In this document: in pieces, positions 32,242 to 41,982 of the stretch | Layout of the letters: every line of letters begins with the position of its first letter | Numbering within the stretch: the stretch's first letter is position 1 | Made by a program: the position numbers and the translations under genes | Source of the DNA: Gemmatimonadota bacterium | Lineage (GTDB): Bacteria; Gemmatimonadota; Gemmatimonadetes; Palauibacterales; Palauibacteraceae | DNA length: 64,000 nt | Direction of reading: 5' to 3' | Assembly (NCBI GenBank): GCA_022820995.1 | Contig: JAJEEM010000045.1 | Span: 1 to 64,000 of the forward strand | The notes under the pieces: generated by a model | Seen by the model: only the letters and a program-made list of their open reading frames with translations | What the model was told of the DNA's origin: nothing | The model's database searches: none

Positions 32242-35172
32242 CTAGAACGGGTTGAAGTCCCAGCGCATCCGGGCGAGCACCACGCGGCCGATCGCCGGCG
32301 CCCCCAGCATGCTCTGGTACGCCTTGTCGAAGACGTTGGACACGTCCACCTGGAACCAGAGGTCGTCGTACCCCGGGATACGGAAGCCGAAATTCGCGTC
32401 CAGCGTGGTGACGGCCTCGAGGTCGCCCACCCAGGGTCCGGAGTTGAACGGGAAGCCGTTCTGCGCCCGGAATCGCAGGCCCCCGTTGACCCCTGAATCG
32501 TCGTTCCGGTACGTGAGCGACGCCGTCCCGCGGACGGTCGGCGTGTTCAGCGACACCTCGCTCAGGAGTTCGCCCGCGGTCTCGAAGGTGTTCCGGTCGA
32601 TGAACGAGAGGGACGTCGCCATCTCCAGCTGATCGCTCAGGAGGAAACCGGCGCCCAGTTCGCCTCCCATCACGTCGAACCCGCCGGCATCCTGGTACCC
32701 GAGCGCCAGCGCCGAGGCGGTGCCTCCGACGCTCGTCGGAGTCACGGTCCCCAGCGGAATCTGCGCCGCCTGATCCGCTATGAACGCCGCCGTCCCCAGC
32801 GCCTCCGCCTCCGTCGCGAAGGCCACTCCGACGAGCTGCCGGAACACGCCCGACAGATACGCCCCCAGCTGCGGGCCGTTGAGGAAGACGTGCGGCGAGA
32901 GCAGCCGGAGGGGCGCGATGTAGCTGTCGTAGCGGGTGAACCAGGCGTTGGCCCCGACGGAGACGTTGTCCCCGAACACTCCCTTGTACCCGAACTCGAA
33001 CGTGTTGCTGACCGTCGGCCCCAGCGCCTCGATGTCCTGGAGGTTCGCGAGGTCGACGGCCTCGCAGAACGGGGGCGCCACGCAGCCCTGCGGCGGCGCG
33101 CCGCCTCCCGCGACCTCCGTATCGAGCAGCAGCGCCAGCACGCCCACCTGGTCCCCCGACGGAACGGGGATCAGGGGCACCAGCGGCGCAGCCTGAGGGA
33201 GGAGGGCGCCGATCAGATCCACTGCCGTAGCCCACAACTGCGCCGTGGTCGTCGGCAGGAACTCACGAGGACTCCCGCCGCCCAGCACGTTGAAGGGCGA
33301 CATGTGCATGGGGATCCCGCCCTCCCGCATGTACGAGTAGCCGTTGCCGCCGGAACCGGTGGCGCGCAGGTCGTAGAAGAACGGCGTGCCCGTGATCGGA
33401 ATCGTTCCGCCCGAGATGTCCAGGAACTGGTTCGTGGACGTGGGCGTCGAGAACGCCCGGTTGAAGGTCAGCCGGAACGAGTTCGAGGCGTCCGGCTTGA
33501 AGACCAGGGCGGCGCGCGGCGAGAAGACGGGATCCGCGAGGTTGCTGTTGTAGTCGTACCTGAAGGCGCCGGTGAAGTCGAACTTCGGGCTCAGCGCCCA
33601 TTCCCACTGAACGTAGCCGCCGACCTCGGTCGTCTCGTCGTCGTCCTCGAACACCCCGTTGATCGTCCCCTTGCTGTCCGGGTTCGTCCCGAGGTAGTCG
33701 ACCCCGTAGATGAACCGATGGGAGGATCCGATCCGCGACTGGTACTGCAGCTGTCCGACGAGAAGCGATGAGTTGTCGAAGAGCGGGCGCCCGTTACGGA
33801 GGAGGAAGGTCTCGTCGTTCGTGTTGTAGTTGTAGAAGAGCTGCGCGAACAGGTCCCTGTGCCGGAGACGGGCCTGCCCGTAGGTGACGCCCCAGTTGGT
33901 GACGTTGGACGCGCCCAGCCCGGTGAGTTCCGTCGCCTGGGCGGCCACGTTCCGTCCGGCAGCCAGCACGAGCGACGTCCCCGGCGACGGCTCGAAGTCC
34001 ATGCGTGCGTCCACGCCCCAGTTCCGGTGCCCGTCGTCCCGCCCCATCGCCGCGTTGCGGGCGGACTGGGCCAGCACGCCCTGGTCCGCCGGATTCGTCA
34101 GGTCGAGCCCCGAAGTGAACGGTCCGCAGGCCGGGGAAGTGGGGTCGAACCCGGCCCCGATGCAGGCCTGGCCGGCGCCCGCCACCTGTGCCTCGACGAG
34201 ATCGGTGAAGGCGTATTCCGTCGCGTCGAAATACTGTCCGGAAATCTTGAACCCGAACTTGTCGCTCGGAGCCACCGCGATGCGCCCGTCGAATTGGAAC
34301 AGCCCCGCGTCTCCGCCCTGTATCGGACCGCTGCCGATCCCCCCGTCGTCCCCCTGCTGACGGAGGCCGCCACCGACCGAGAACGTCGCTCCGGGCGAGC
34401 GGATCGGCGACTTCGTCATGTAGTGGACGACGCCGCCTGCCGCGTTCGGTCCGTAGAGGGCCGATCCCGGGCCCAGGACGGTCTCCACGCGCTCCATGTC
34501 GAGTTCCGACGTCGGGTTCAGGTAGAAGATGTTCACGCGGAGCGACGGCACGCGCGCGATCCGGTTGTCCGTCATGAACAGCGTGCGGCCGGAGAAGATG
34601 TTGTTGAAGCCGCGCAGCACCGCCGTGCGGCCGCGGATCCCGGTGCGGCCCACGTTCACGCCGGGTTGGTCCTCCACGTGTTCCACGGGAGATGTGACCT
34701 GCCGTTCCTCGAGGTCGCGCGTTGATACGACCTCCACGGCGGCGGGCGCATCGAGCGCCTTCTCGAAGGTGCGGGATGTTGTCACGGTAAGCGGGTTGAT
34801 CTCGTAGGCCCGCTCCTCCATGGTCGTCGATACCGTCGTCGTCTGTCCCGGCGTTACGGACTGCGATTCCATGACGACGGTCGTCCAACCCGGCGAGACG
34901 AAGCGAACCGAATAGGCACCGGCTGCAATGCCGTCGATGACGTACGTGCCGCCCGGGCCGGTCGTCGTCCGCGCCGCTACCGCATCCTGGGCGTTCGTGG
35001 CCTCGACCATCACAGCCGCCAGGGGTGCGCCCGTGGCGGCATCGGTGACCGAGCCCGCGATTCGCCCCTGGGCCCAGGCGGCGCCGGGGAGAGCCCCGCA
35101 CGCGATGACCGCCGCAAGAAGAAAGGTTCCCCTGCTAGCATTCCGACCGAAACGAACTCCGAATCCCGTCAT
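32242..35172 (-). CDS. TonB-dependent outer-membrane receptor with carboxypeptidase-regulatory N-terminal domain
   Basis: 976 aa from ATG 35172, with GGGAGG 8 nt upstream, and a signal peptide ending AWAQ. Residues about 35-120 form the CarboxypepD_reg-like domain (RIAGSVTDAATGAPLAAVMV). A plug domain follows (PAAVEVVSTRDLEER; GIRGRTAVLRGFNN; LGPGSALYGPNAAGGVVHY), then the beta-barrel, ending in aromatic Phe as outer-membrane barrels do (RMRWDFNPF). It imports an unknown ligand with TonB energy. No SusD-like partner is adjacent. An upstream stem-loop at 35251-35306 separates it from the serine hydrolase gene on the same strand. Confidence 0.92.
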   Translation of the reverse strand: MTGFGVRFGRNASRGTFLLAAVIACGALPGAAWAQGRIAGSVTDAATGAPLAAVMVEATNAQDAVAARTTTGPGGTYVIDGIAAGAYSVRFVSPGWTTVVMESQSVTPGQTTTVSTTMEERAYEINPLTVTTSRTFEKALDAPAAVEVVSTRDLEERQVTSPVEHVEDQPGVNVGRTGIRGRTAVLRGFNNIFSGRTLFMTDNRIARVPSLRVNIFYLNPTSELDMERVETVLGPGSALYGPNAAGGVVHYMTKSPIRSPGATFSVGGGLRQQGDDGGIGSGPIQGGDAGLFQFDGRIAVAPSDKFGFKISGQYFDATEYAFTDLVEAQVAGAGQACIGAGFDPTSPACGPFTSGLDLTNPADQGVLAQSARNAAMGRDDGHRNWGVDARMDFEPSPGTSLVLAAGRNVAAQATELTGLGASNVTNWGVTYGQARLRHRDLFAQLFYNYNTNDETFLLRNGRPLFDNSSLLVGQLQYQSRIGSSHRFIYGVDYLGTNPDSKGTINGVFEDDDETTEVGGYVQWEWALSPKFDFTGAFRYDYNSNLADPVFSPRAALVFKPDASNSFRLTFNRAFSTPTSTNQFLDISGGTIPITGTPFFYDLRATGSGGNGYSYMREGGIPMHMSPFNVLGGGSPREFLPTTTAQLWATAVDLIGALLPQAAPLVPLIPVPSGDQVGVLALLLDTEVAGGGAPPQGCVAPPFCEAVDLANLQDIEALGPTVSNTFEFGYKGVFGDNVSVGANAWFTRYDSYIAPLRLLSPHVFLNGPQLGAYLSGVFRQLVGVAFATEAEALGTAAFIADQAAQIPLGTVTPTSVGGTASALALGYQDAGGFDVMGGELGAGFLLSDQLEMATSLSFIDRNTFETAGELLSEVSLNTPTVRGTASLTYRNDDSGVNGGLRFRAQNGFPFNSGPWVGDLEAVTTLDANFGFRIPGYDDLWFQVDVSNVFDKAYQSMLGAPAIGRVVLARMRWDFNPF

Positions 35173-35250
35173 CGCAAGCGCCTCCCGCCCTTCGGTTGAA
35201 CCTGCCGGCATCACTCACCTACAAGCTAAACCGCGCCTCCGATTCTGTCA

Positions 35251-35306
35251 GCCGGGAGGCGGGCGCGAGGGGGGTCGAGTCCCCCCCGGACACCCGGCCT
35301 CCCGGC
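35251..35306 (-). terminator. Nested stem-loop just downstream of the serine hydrolase gene
   Basis: GCCGGGAGGC (35251-35260) pairs with GCCTCCCGGC (35297-35306), and inside it GGGGGG (35269-35274) pairs with CCCCCC (35281-35287). It starts 8 nt past the stop codon at 35314 and precedes the TonB receptor gene, so it probably ends the serine-hydrolase transcript. Confidence 0.55.
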
Positions 35307-35313
35307 GTATCTC

Positions 35314-37344
35314 TCAGGGCACGCGGCCGAAGCGGACGTCGCGCGTGCGGCCGTTGGCGACGTAGAAGCCGATCACCTGTCCGTTGCGGTCCCGCTCGAA
35401 GGCGAACGACAGGCCGCCGCCCGAGAACTCATCCTCCTCGCCGGGTTCGAGTTCCGCGCGGTCGAGCCTGCGCTGGTGCAGGACGAGATCGCCATCTTCC
35501 ACGGTGAAGGTGTAGAACGTCTCCAGTTCCTCGCTGAAGAAGCGACCCGCGAAGTCGGCGAGATCCTCCGCCGTCGGCTCCCACGCCTCGGGCTCGTCGC
35601 CCTCGAGGCGGGTGGCGTGGTTGTCCCCGTTCTGGTGCAGCGTGAGTCCCTCGACGTCGCCCTCCGGGTTCCGCAGGAAGGTGACGGAAGCCTCGACCGC
35701 GAGCAGGCGGAAGGTCGAGTCGGACGTGGGGACGATCTCGAGCCGCTGCTGTCCCGTGGCCTGCGCATGGAAGGTGTCGCCTTCGCGCGTGAAGGTGAGG
35801 ATGAAGTTCGGCGCCGCGTCGAGCGCGTAGCGCCCGGCGAACTCGTCGAAGGCCTCGGGGTCGAAGTCTTCCGGGTCGAATTCCGCGTCTCCCGCCGTGT
35901 CCTCGCCCTCCGCCTCCATCGCGTCCCCGAAGAAGGCCGCGGCGAGTTCGTATGCGACGCCGCTGTTGAACTGCGCGTGGTTGCTCTGCGTCGTGAGGCC
36001 GGCGTTGATCTCGGGGAAGTAGACGAACATCGAGCGGTGCGCGACGTCCGCGCCCCCGTGGCTCACCCGCTTCAGCCCGCGCTGCTCGTCGACGGAGAGC
36101 CCGTACCCGTACCCCGTCTCCTCCCCGTCGTTGAGCTCGAAGGAGGTCATCATCTCGTCGATGCTCTCCCGCGTGCCGACGCGCGGGTTCGCGTAGTTCT
36201 CGGCCCACGTCTGGAGGTCGCCGATCGTGCTGTAGATCGCCCCCGCGCCGACCGCGCCGCCGAGGTCGCCGATCTGGCGGTATCCGTCCGGGCCCGGGGT
36301 GTAGCCCTCGGACATGTTCGGGACGATGTGCCGCGTGGAGGGCCGCACCATGGTCCCGGTCATCCCCAGCGGTCCGAACACGTTCTCCTGCATGAAAACC
36401 GGGAAGTCCTGCCCGGAGGTCCGCTCGACGATGACCGCCGCGAGGCCGAACGCCGTGTTGTTGTAGTTCCACTCGCCGCCGGGCTCGTTCTGGAGGGCCG
36501 GCTGCCGCTGCACAATGTCGACGAGTTCCGAGCGGTCGATCCAGTCCCCGTGGTCGAGGCGCCGGCCCGTCATCCGCAGCAGGTTCAGGAATTCGCGCAG
36601 TCCCGACGTGTGCGTGACGAGGTGCTTCACCTGAATGGTGTGCTCGAACTCCGGCAGTTCGGGGATGTGCTTGCGGATGTCGTCATCGAGGGAGAGGAGT
36701 CCGCGCTCCGCCTGCAGCATGATCGCGAAGGCGGTGAACTGCTTCGAGGTCGAGCCGATGTTCGTGCGCGTGTCCTCCTCGAAGGGGAGGCCGTAGGCGA
36801 GGTTCGCCATCCCGTACGTCTTCGAGAACAGGGTGCGGCCGTCGCGCCACGCGCGGACCGCGCCGCCGGGGGAGTGCGGACCGTCGAAGCGCGACATGAT
36901 CTGGTCCGCCAACTCCTCCGGGTCCGTCGCGACGGGTTCGCGCCGCAGCAGCGTGACCTCGTAGCGGCCGCCGGCCTCGGCGTCGTCTCCCGAGACGAAC
37001 AGTTCCAGCGTGTGGACGCCCGCGCCGTCCGGCCGTCCGCCGAAGCGCTGGACGCCGCGCCCCAGCCCGCCGAAGCGGCCGACCTGCGTCCCTTCCGGAT
37101 CGAGGACGCGCGCCGTCACGTCGACGGAAATCTGGTTCACCTCGCCGAGGACGAAGTCGTTCTCCCCCGTCTCGAACGTGTAGCGGGCCGTGTCGCCCGC
37201 GGCGAGCGTGCCCGGCAGCGTCCGGCCGACCTCGAGCTCCGTGCCCTGCGCCGCGATCTCCGCGGTCGCAAAGAGGGCGAGAAGTCCCGCGCAGAGCGCG
37301 GAACCGAACGAGTAACGACCGTGGCGACCGAAACGCGAGTTCAT
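35314..37344 (-). CDS. Exported beta-lactamase-fold serine hydrolase (class C/S12-like)
   Basis: 676 aa from ATG 37344, with a GGAG site upstream; the open frame continues far past this point on the same strand but that is shadow. Signal peptide ends near AEIAAQ. Residues about 40-135 look like a pre-peptidase C-terminal-type beta domain (LPGTLAAGDTARYTFE). The hydrolase domain follows with STSKQF (Ser198, Lys201), the Tyr motif WNYNNTAF and the third-box HGGADVA. C-terminal about 150 residues form extra beta-rich lipocalin-like sequence, after an Asp/Glu-rich linker. Likely an esterase, D-aminopeptidase or DD-peptidase rather than antibiotic resistance. Divergent from the tricorn-like protease. 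Confidence 0.88.
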   Translation of the reverse strand: MNSRFGRHGRYSFGSALCAGLLALFATAEIAAQGTELEVGRTLPGTLAAGDTARYTFETGENDFVLGEVNQISVDVTARVLDPEGTQVGRFGGLGRGVQRFGGRPDGAGVHTLELFVSGDDAEAGGRYEVTLLRREPVATDPEELADQIMSRFDGPHSPGGAVRAWRDGRTLFSKTYGMANLAYGLPFEEDTRTNIGSTSKQFTAFAIMLQAERGLLSLDDDIRKHIPELPEFEHTIQVKHLVTHTSGLREFLNLLRMTGRRLDHGDWIDRSELVDIVQRQPALQNEPGGEWNYNNTAFGLAAVIVERTSGQDFPVFMQENVFGPLGMTGTMVRPSTRHIVPNMSEGYTPGPDGYRQIGDLGGAVGAGAIYSTIGDLQTWAENYANPRVGTRESIDEMMTSFELNDGEETGYGYGLSVDEQRGLKRVSHGGADVAHRSMFVYFPEINAGLTTQSNHAQFNSGVAYELAAAFFGDAMEAEGEDTAGDAEFDPEDFDPEAFDEFAGRYALDAAPNFILTFTREGDTFHAQATGQQRLEIVPTSDSTFRLLAVEASVTFLRNPEGDVEGLTLHQNGDNHATRLEGDEPEAWEPTAEDLADFAGRFFSEELETFYTFTVEDGDLVLHQRRLDRAELEPGEEDEFSGGGLSFAFERDRNGQVIGFYVANGRTRDVRFGRVP

Positions 37345-37493
37345 TTGGTAACTCCGGAGGCGGGTTCGAAGGGGCGCGCAAGAGACGGTACGGAGGCCGG
37401 ACTCGAGCGGGCAACCGCACGACCGGCTCAACGCCGAGTCGATACGGGATCGGTACGGAAGGCCGCCGATACCGGTTTCGACACCTCCGGACG

Positions 37494-37499
37494 TACAAT
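37494..37499 (+). promoter_or_regulatory. Candidate -10 element for the tricorn-like protease gene
   Basis: TACAAT, 5 of 6 matches to TATAAT, lies 52 nt before ATG 37552 in the 207-bp divergent spacer. No good -35 is seen at the right distance. The spacer also carries a near-repeat, CGGTACGGAGGCCG at about 37386 and CGGTACGGAAGGCCG at about 37451, which could bind a shared regulator of the divergent pair. Confidence 0.3.
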
Positions 37500-37551
37500 C
37501 AGACGGCACCAACGACTCGATCCAGGACCACCCCAGATTGCGAAGGATCCG

Positions 37552-40500
37552 ATGAAGGCAAGTCTCAGCGCACGCCCGCTCCTCCTCACGGCCATGCTCC
37601 TCGCGGCCTCGTTCCGTCCCTCCTGGGCACAGGACGCGACCGGCACGCTCATGCTCGCCCAGCCCGCGGTGAGCGCGGACCGGATCGCGTTCGGCTACGC
37701 CGGAGACCTGTGGACCGCGGGAGTCGATGGGAGCTCCCCGCGCAGGCTGACCTCGCACGTCGGCGTCGAGTTCAACCCGCGCTTCTCTCCGGACGGGGAG
37801 TGGATCGCGTTCTCCGGAGAATACGACGGGAACACCGACGTCTTTCTCGTGCCCGCGGCGGGCGGCGTGCCCGAGCGGCTCACCTGGCACCCCGGAGCCG
37901 ACCTCGTTCAGAGCTTCACGCCGGATGGATCGGCAGTGCTCTTTTCGTCCGGGCGCAACGCCTACACGGGCCGCCACCGGCAGTTGTTCACGGTCGCGAC
38001 GGGCGGCGGGCATCCCGAACAGCTGCCCATTCCGCACGCGTTCAAGGCGGCGTATTCGCCGGACGGCGCGAAGATCGCCTACACGCCGCTGTACGAAGCC
38101 TTCACCCAGTGGAAGAACTACCGGGGCGGGACGACGACGCGGATCTGGATCTACGACGTGGCGGACCATTCCGTCGTCCAGATTCCGCAGCCCGAGGGCC
38201 GCTCGAACGACACGGATCCGATGTGGATCGGGGACCGCGTCTACTTCCGTTCGGACCGCGACGGGGAGTTCAACATCCACGCCTGGGATCCGGGGACCGG
38301 GGTCGTCTCGCGCGTCACGGCGCACGAGGACTTTCCCGTCCTGAGCGCGTCCGCCGGCGCCGGCCGGATCGCCTACGAGCAGGCGGGGCGGCTGCACCTG
38401 CTCGAGCCCGGCTCGGGCGCAAGCGAACCCGTGCCGGTGTCGATCGCGACGGATCTCCAGGAGGTGCGTCCCCGCTATGCCAGCGGCGAGAACTTCGTCC
38501 GCAACGCGAGCCTTTCGCCCTCCGGCGCCCGCGCCGCCTTCGAGTTCCGGGGCGAGATCGTCACGCTGCCGCGCGACAAGGGGGACGACCGCAACCTCAC
38601 GCAGTCGACCGCCGCCCACGAGCGGAGTCCCGCCTGGTCGCCGGACGGAGAGTCGGTCGCCTGGTTCTCCGACGCCTCCGGCGAATACCGGCTGTACGTG
38701 GCTCCGCAATCCGGTGCGGGTGAGGCCCGCAGCTACGATCCGGCTGGCGCCGGGTTCTACGTGGACCCGGTGTGGTCGCCCGACGGCACGAAGATCAGCT
38801 ACACGGACAACTCGCGGGCCGTGTACTGGATCGACCTCGCGTCCGGGGACACCCACCGCGTGGATGCCGATGTGATGTACGGGCCGCTGCCCCCGCCCTC
38901 GCACGCCTGGTCGCCGGACTCCCGCTGGCTCGTCTACACACGCAACAACGAGACCAACATCCGCACCGCCTACGTCCACCTGCTCGAAACGGGGGAGACG
39001 AGGGCCGTCACGGACGGACTCAGCGACGTCTCCGAGGCCGTCTTCGACGCCGGCGGCAAGTATCTCTATCTCACGTCGTCCACCGACGCGGGTCCCGTGG
39101 TCCAGTGGTTCGCCCAGTCGAACAACGACTTCGAGATGACGAACGCGATCTATCTCGCGGTCCTCGAGAAGGGCACGCCGTCCCCGCTCGCGAGGGAGAG
39201 CGACGAGGAGGCGGGGGACGAGACCGAATCGGAGGCGGAGGGTGCGGACGATGCGGACGAGGTGACGGTCCGCATCGACTTCGACGGACTCGACCAGCGC
39301 ATCCTCGCCCTGCCGCTTCCCGAAGCGGGCTACGCGAACCTGCAGCCCGGCGACCCGGGCCGGCTCTTCTACATCCGGAGCGCGACGGCGAGCGGGTTCG
39401 GAAGCCCCGGCTCGGGCCCCGGCCTTCGCCGCTTCTCCCTCGCCGACCGCGAAGAGGCGACCGTCGTGGACGGCACGCGCTTCTACGACCTGTCGGCGGA
39501 TCGCGCGAGCGTGCTGTACGCGACGTCGGGCGGCTGGTTCATCGGCAATGCCGGCGGGACGGACGTCGGATCCGGCGCGGACCGGCTGCGCGTCGCCGAC
39601 GTGGAGGTGAGAATCGATCCGCGGGCGGAGTGGCGTCAGATCTACGATGAGGCCTGGCGGATCAACCGCGACTACTTCTACGACCCGAACATGCACGGCG
39701 CGGACTGGCCCGCCATGAAGGAGAAGTACGCCGCGTTTCTCCCCCATCTCACCTCGCGGGCCGACCTGAACCGGCTCATGACGTGGCTCCATTCCGAGAT
39801 TGCGGTGGGGCACCACCGCGGCGGGGGCGGCGACTTCCTGCACGAGACGGACAACGTGCCGGGCGGGCTGCTCGGCGCGGACTTCGCCGTCGACCGGGGG
39901 CGGTACCGGTTCGAGAAGGTGTACGGCGGCCTCAACTGGAATCCGGGGCTCCGTTCCCCGCTCACGGAGCCGGGCGTCGAGGTCGAAGCGGGCGAATACC
40001 TGCTGGCGGTCGAAGGGGTCGCGCTCTCGGCGCCGGAGAACCTGTACAGCCGGTTCGAGAACACGGCCGGCCGGATCGTCTCGATCACCGTCGGCCCCTC
40101 GCCGGACGGGGCGGGCTCCCGCACGGTCGACGTCGTGCCGGTGGCGAACGAGGGAGCGCTGCGGAACCGGGACTGGGTGGAGGGCAACCTCGCGCGGGTC
40201 GACGAAGCCACGGACGGGCGCGTCGCCTACGTGTACGTGCCCAACACGGCCGGCGCCGGACACGAGTACTTCAAGCGCTATTTCTTCCCGCAGACGAACC
40301 GCGAGGCCGTGATCATCGACGAGCGGCACAACGGGGGCGGCCAGATCGCGGACTACTACATCAACATCCTCCGGCGGCCCTACATGTCGCACTGGGCGAT
40401 GCGCTACGGCGCCGACCTCGTGACGCCGCAGGGCGCGATCCCGGGCCCGAAGGTGATGCTCATCGACGAGACCGCGGGCTCCGGCGGCGACATGCTGCCC

Positions 40501-40824
40501 TGGATGTTCCGCAAGCTCGAGATGGGGACGCTCATCGGCCGCCGCACCTGGGGCGGGCTCGTCGGCGTCCTGGGCTTCCCGATTCTGATGGACGGCGGGT
40601 CGATCACGGCGCCGAACCTCGCCATATGGACGGAGGACGGATTCATCGTCGAGAACGTGGGCGTGCCGCCGGACATCGAAGTGGAACAGTGGCCGGCCGA
40701 CGTGATCGCGGGCGTCGACCCGCAACTGGAGAAGGCGATCGAGGTCGTGCTGGAGCAGCTCGAGGCGTCACCCGTGGCGACCCCCGAGCGTCCGCCTTTC
40801 CCGATCCGAGTGCGGCGCCCCTGA
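37552..40824 (+). CDS. Exported tricorn-like S41 protease with N-terminal beta-propellers
   Basis: 1,090 aa from ATG 37552 behind GAAGGA, with a signal peptide ending PSWAQ. The N-terminal ~700 residues are PD40-like propeller blades (FNPRFSPDGEWIAFSG; KAAYSPDGAKIAYT; WSPDGTKISYTDN), with an acidic linker near 550. Then come the tricorn core helix (WRQIYDEAWRINRDYFYD), His in IAVGHHRGGG, a PDZ-like segment, and the S41 serine in ETAGSGGDM (Ser977) with TEDGFIVENVGVPPD carrying the Glu. Tricorn enzymes cut long peptides into short ones; classical tricorn is cytosolic, this one is exported. Convergent with the 40909 gene. Confidence 0.92.
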   Translation: MKASLSARPLLLTAMLLAASFRPSWAQDATGTLMLAQPAVSADRIAFGYAGDLWTAGVDGSSPRRLTSHVGVEFNPRFSPDGEWIAFSGEYDGNTDVFLVPAAGGVPERLTWHPGADLVQSFTPDGSAVLFSSGRNAYTGRHRQLFTVATGGGHPEQLPIPHAFKAAYSPDGAKIAYTPLYEAFTQWKNYRGGTTTRIWIYDVADHSVVQIPQPEGRSNDTDPMWIGDRVYFRSDRDGEFNIHAWDPGTGVVSRVTAHEDFPVLSASAGAGRIAYEQAGRLHLLEPGSGASEPVPVSIATDLQEVRPRYASGENFVRNASLSPSGARAAFEFRGEIVTLPRDKGDDRNLTQSTAAHERSPAWSPDGESVAWFSDASGEYRLYVAPQSGAGEARSYDPAGAGFYVDPVWSPDGTKISYTDNSRAVYWIDLASGDTHRVDADVMYGPLPPPSHAWSPDSRWLVYTRNNETNIRTAYVHLLETGETRAVTDGLSDVSEAVFDAGGKYLYLTSSTDAGPVVQWFAQSNNDFEMTNAIYLAVLEKGTPSPLARESDEEAGDETESEAEGADDADEVTVRIDFDGLDQRILALPLPEAGYANLQPGDPGRLFYIRSATASGFGSPGSGPGLRRFSLADREEATVVDGTRFYDLSADRASVLYATSGGWFIGNAGGTDVGSGADRLRVADVEVRIDPRAEWRQIYDEAWRINRDYFYDPNMHGADWPAMKEKYAAFLPHLTSRADLNRLMTWLHSEIAVGHHRGGGGDFLHETDNVPGGLLGADFAVDRGRYRFEKVYGGLNWNPGLRSPLTEPGVEVEAGEYLLAVEGVALSAPENLYSRFENTAGRIVSITVGPSPDGAGSRTVDVVPVANEGALRNRDWVEGNLARVDEATDGRVAYVYVPNTAGAGHEYFKRYFFPQTNREAVIIDERHNGGGQIADYYINILRRPYMSHWAMRYGADLVTPQGAIPGPKVMLIDETAGSGGDMLPWMFRKLEMGTLIGRRTWGGLVGVLGFPILMDGGSITAPNLAIWTEDGFIVENVGVPPDIEVEQWPADVIAGVDPQLEKAIEVVLEQLEASPVATPERPPFPIRVRRP

Positions 40825-40836
40825 CCGCCCGGGCTT

Positions 40837-40888
40837 GACCGGTGGCGGGGCGGGCTCCACGTCCGGGAGCCCGCGTCCCGCCGCGGTC
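40837..40888. repeat. 52-bp palindromic repeat, copy A
   Basis: Identical over 52 bp to 42694-42745. It contains GGGCTCC facing GGAGCCC, flanked by GGCGGG facing CCCGCC, so it folds into a long GC hairpin. It lies between convergent genes ending at 40824 and 40909, a position typical of repeated extragenic palindromes or mobile terminators. Confidence 0.8.
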
Positions 40889-40908
40889 ATGCGGGTCTGA
40901 TTGCGCGA

Positions 40909-41982
40909 TCAGCCTCCGTCCGTGATCGTGAACAGCCTGAGACTCGCGGGATACATCTGCCAGGCCGTGTCATCCAGGACCCGGCTGCTCCAGGCCTCTT
41001 CGTGGAGCGCGTCGCGCCATAGCACCGTCGCCCGGTCGCCCTCCTCGTAGGGCAGGAACAGACCGTCAACCGGATCGATCGCCGGAACGAGCCACACGCC
41101 CCGCTCTCCGGCCCGCATGTCCTTGAATCCGGGCGCACTGACGCCGGGGCGCCCCTCTACGATCCGCTCCATCTCGGCCCGCGTGCTCTCGACCAGCCAC
41201 CGGGGGACCGGCATGCGGGAGATGCGGACGATCCTGGGCGGCTCGTACTCCAGCTCGATTCGCCACAGGATCGTCTCCATCGCGTCGAGGAGAATGACCT
41301 CGCCCTTCCGCCCGCCCGACACCACCATACTCAAAGGGGCTACTCGGTCCATCCAGGACGCCTCGTACGCCAGCTCCGCGGGAAGCGGGACCTCGCTCGG
41401 GATGTTCAGAGGCCGATCGGCGACCGCGTACGCCGTGAGCAGGAAGCCCGGTTCAACGCTCGGTCCGACCGGACCGAGGACATGGTCGACACCGAATCCG
41501 CCCGCGGTCGAGATCACTGGAAGCCGCACGGTCCGCGGCTCGCCCTCTCCGGGAGGGAACCGCACCAGCGCTCCGCGGCCGAGGTCGCCCACCCACAACG
41601 CGCCGTCCGGTGCGAACTCGACGCGCCAGGGCGATTGAAGAACGTCGGGATCCCCCGGTCCCGAGGGTCCGCCCAAGGTCGCGATATGCTCCCCGCCGGA
41701 CCGAAACAACTGGACCCGCCCCGCCAGCCGATCCGCGATCGCGACCGTGTCCCCGAACAGGTCGAACCCGTCAGCTGACTCCAGGAAGATGTCGTCCGAG
41801 AGGATGCCGCCGGGCGGCAGTTCCCGCACCAACCCTTTCACCAAGACCTCCCTGCTCGAACCGACATCGGGTCGGCCGCTGGCGCCACCCTCGCCGCACG
41901 CCCAAGTCGCCCACACCGCAGCGACGAGGCCAAGCCGGTGACGGAGGAGACGTGCACCTGCTCCGCGGATGTCACTCAGCAT
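40909..41982 (-). CDS. Six-bladed beta-propeller lipoprotein
   Basis: 357 aa, start ATG 41982. A basic N-terminus, hydrophobic stretch and lipobox WATWAC (Cys29) mark a lipoprotein. The mature part has blade-like repeats (DGFDLFGDTVAIADRLAGRV; WRVEFAPDGALWVGDLGRG; GRKGEVILLDAMETILWRI), as in 6-bladed NHL-like propellers. Its first codons overlap the stop of the upstream Cys-rich gene by 7 nt, so the pair is translationally coupled. No active site is evident; binding or sensing is more likely than catalysis. The 52-bp palindrome copy A begins 21 bp past its stop. Confidence 0.75.
   Translation of the reverse strand: MLSDIRGAGARLLRHRLGLVAAVWATWACGEGGASGRPDVGSSREVLVKGLVRELPPGGILSDDIFLESADGFDLFGDTVAIADRLAGRVQLFRSGGEHIATLGGPSGPGDPDVLQSPWRVEFAPDGALWVGDLGRGALVRFPPGEGEPRTVRLPVISTAGGFGVDHVLGPVGPSVEPGFLLTAYAVADRPLNIPSEVPLPAELAYEASWMDRVAPLSMVVSGGRKGEVILLDAMETILWRIELEYEPPRIVRISRMPVPRWLVESTRAEMERIVEGRPGVSAPGFKDMRAGERGVWLVPAIDPVDGLFLPYEEGDRATVLWRDALHEEAWSSRVLDDTAWQMYPASLRLFTITDGG

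Noticed and set aside
35314-37344. Antibiotic-resistance beta-lactamase
   Set aside because: The S-x-x-K and Tyr motifs are shared by many esterases and peptidases, and the extra N- and C-terminal domains are unlike resistance enzymes.
37345-40725. Upstream continuation of the serine-hydrolase frame on the minus strand
   Set aside because: It lies antisense to the tricorn-like protease, lacks any motif, and a good start with ribosome site and signal peptide exists at 37344.
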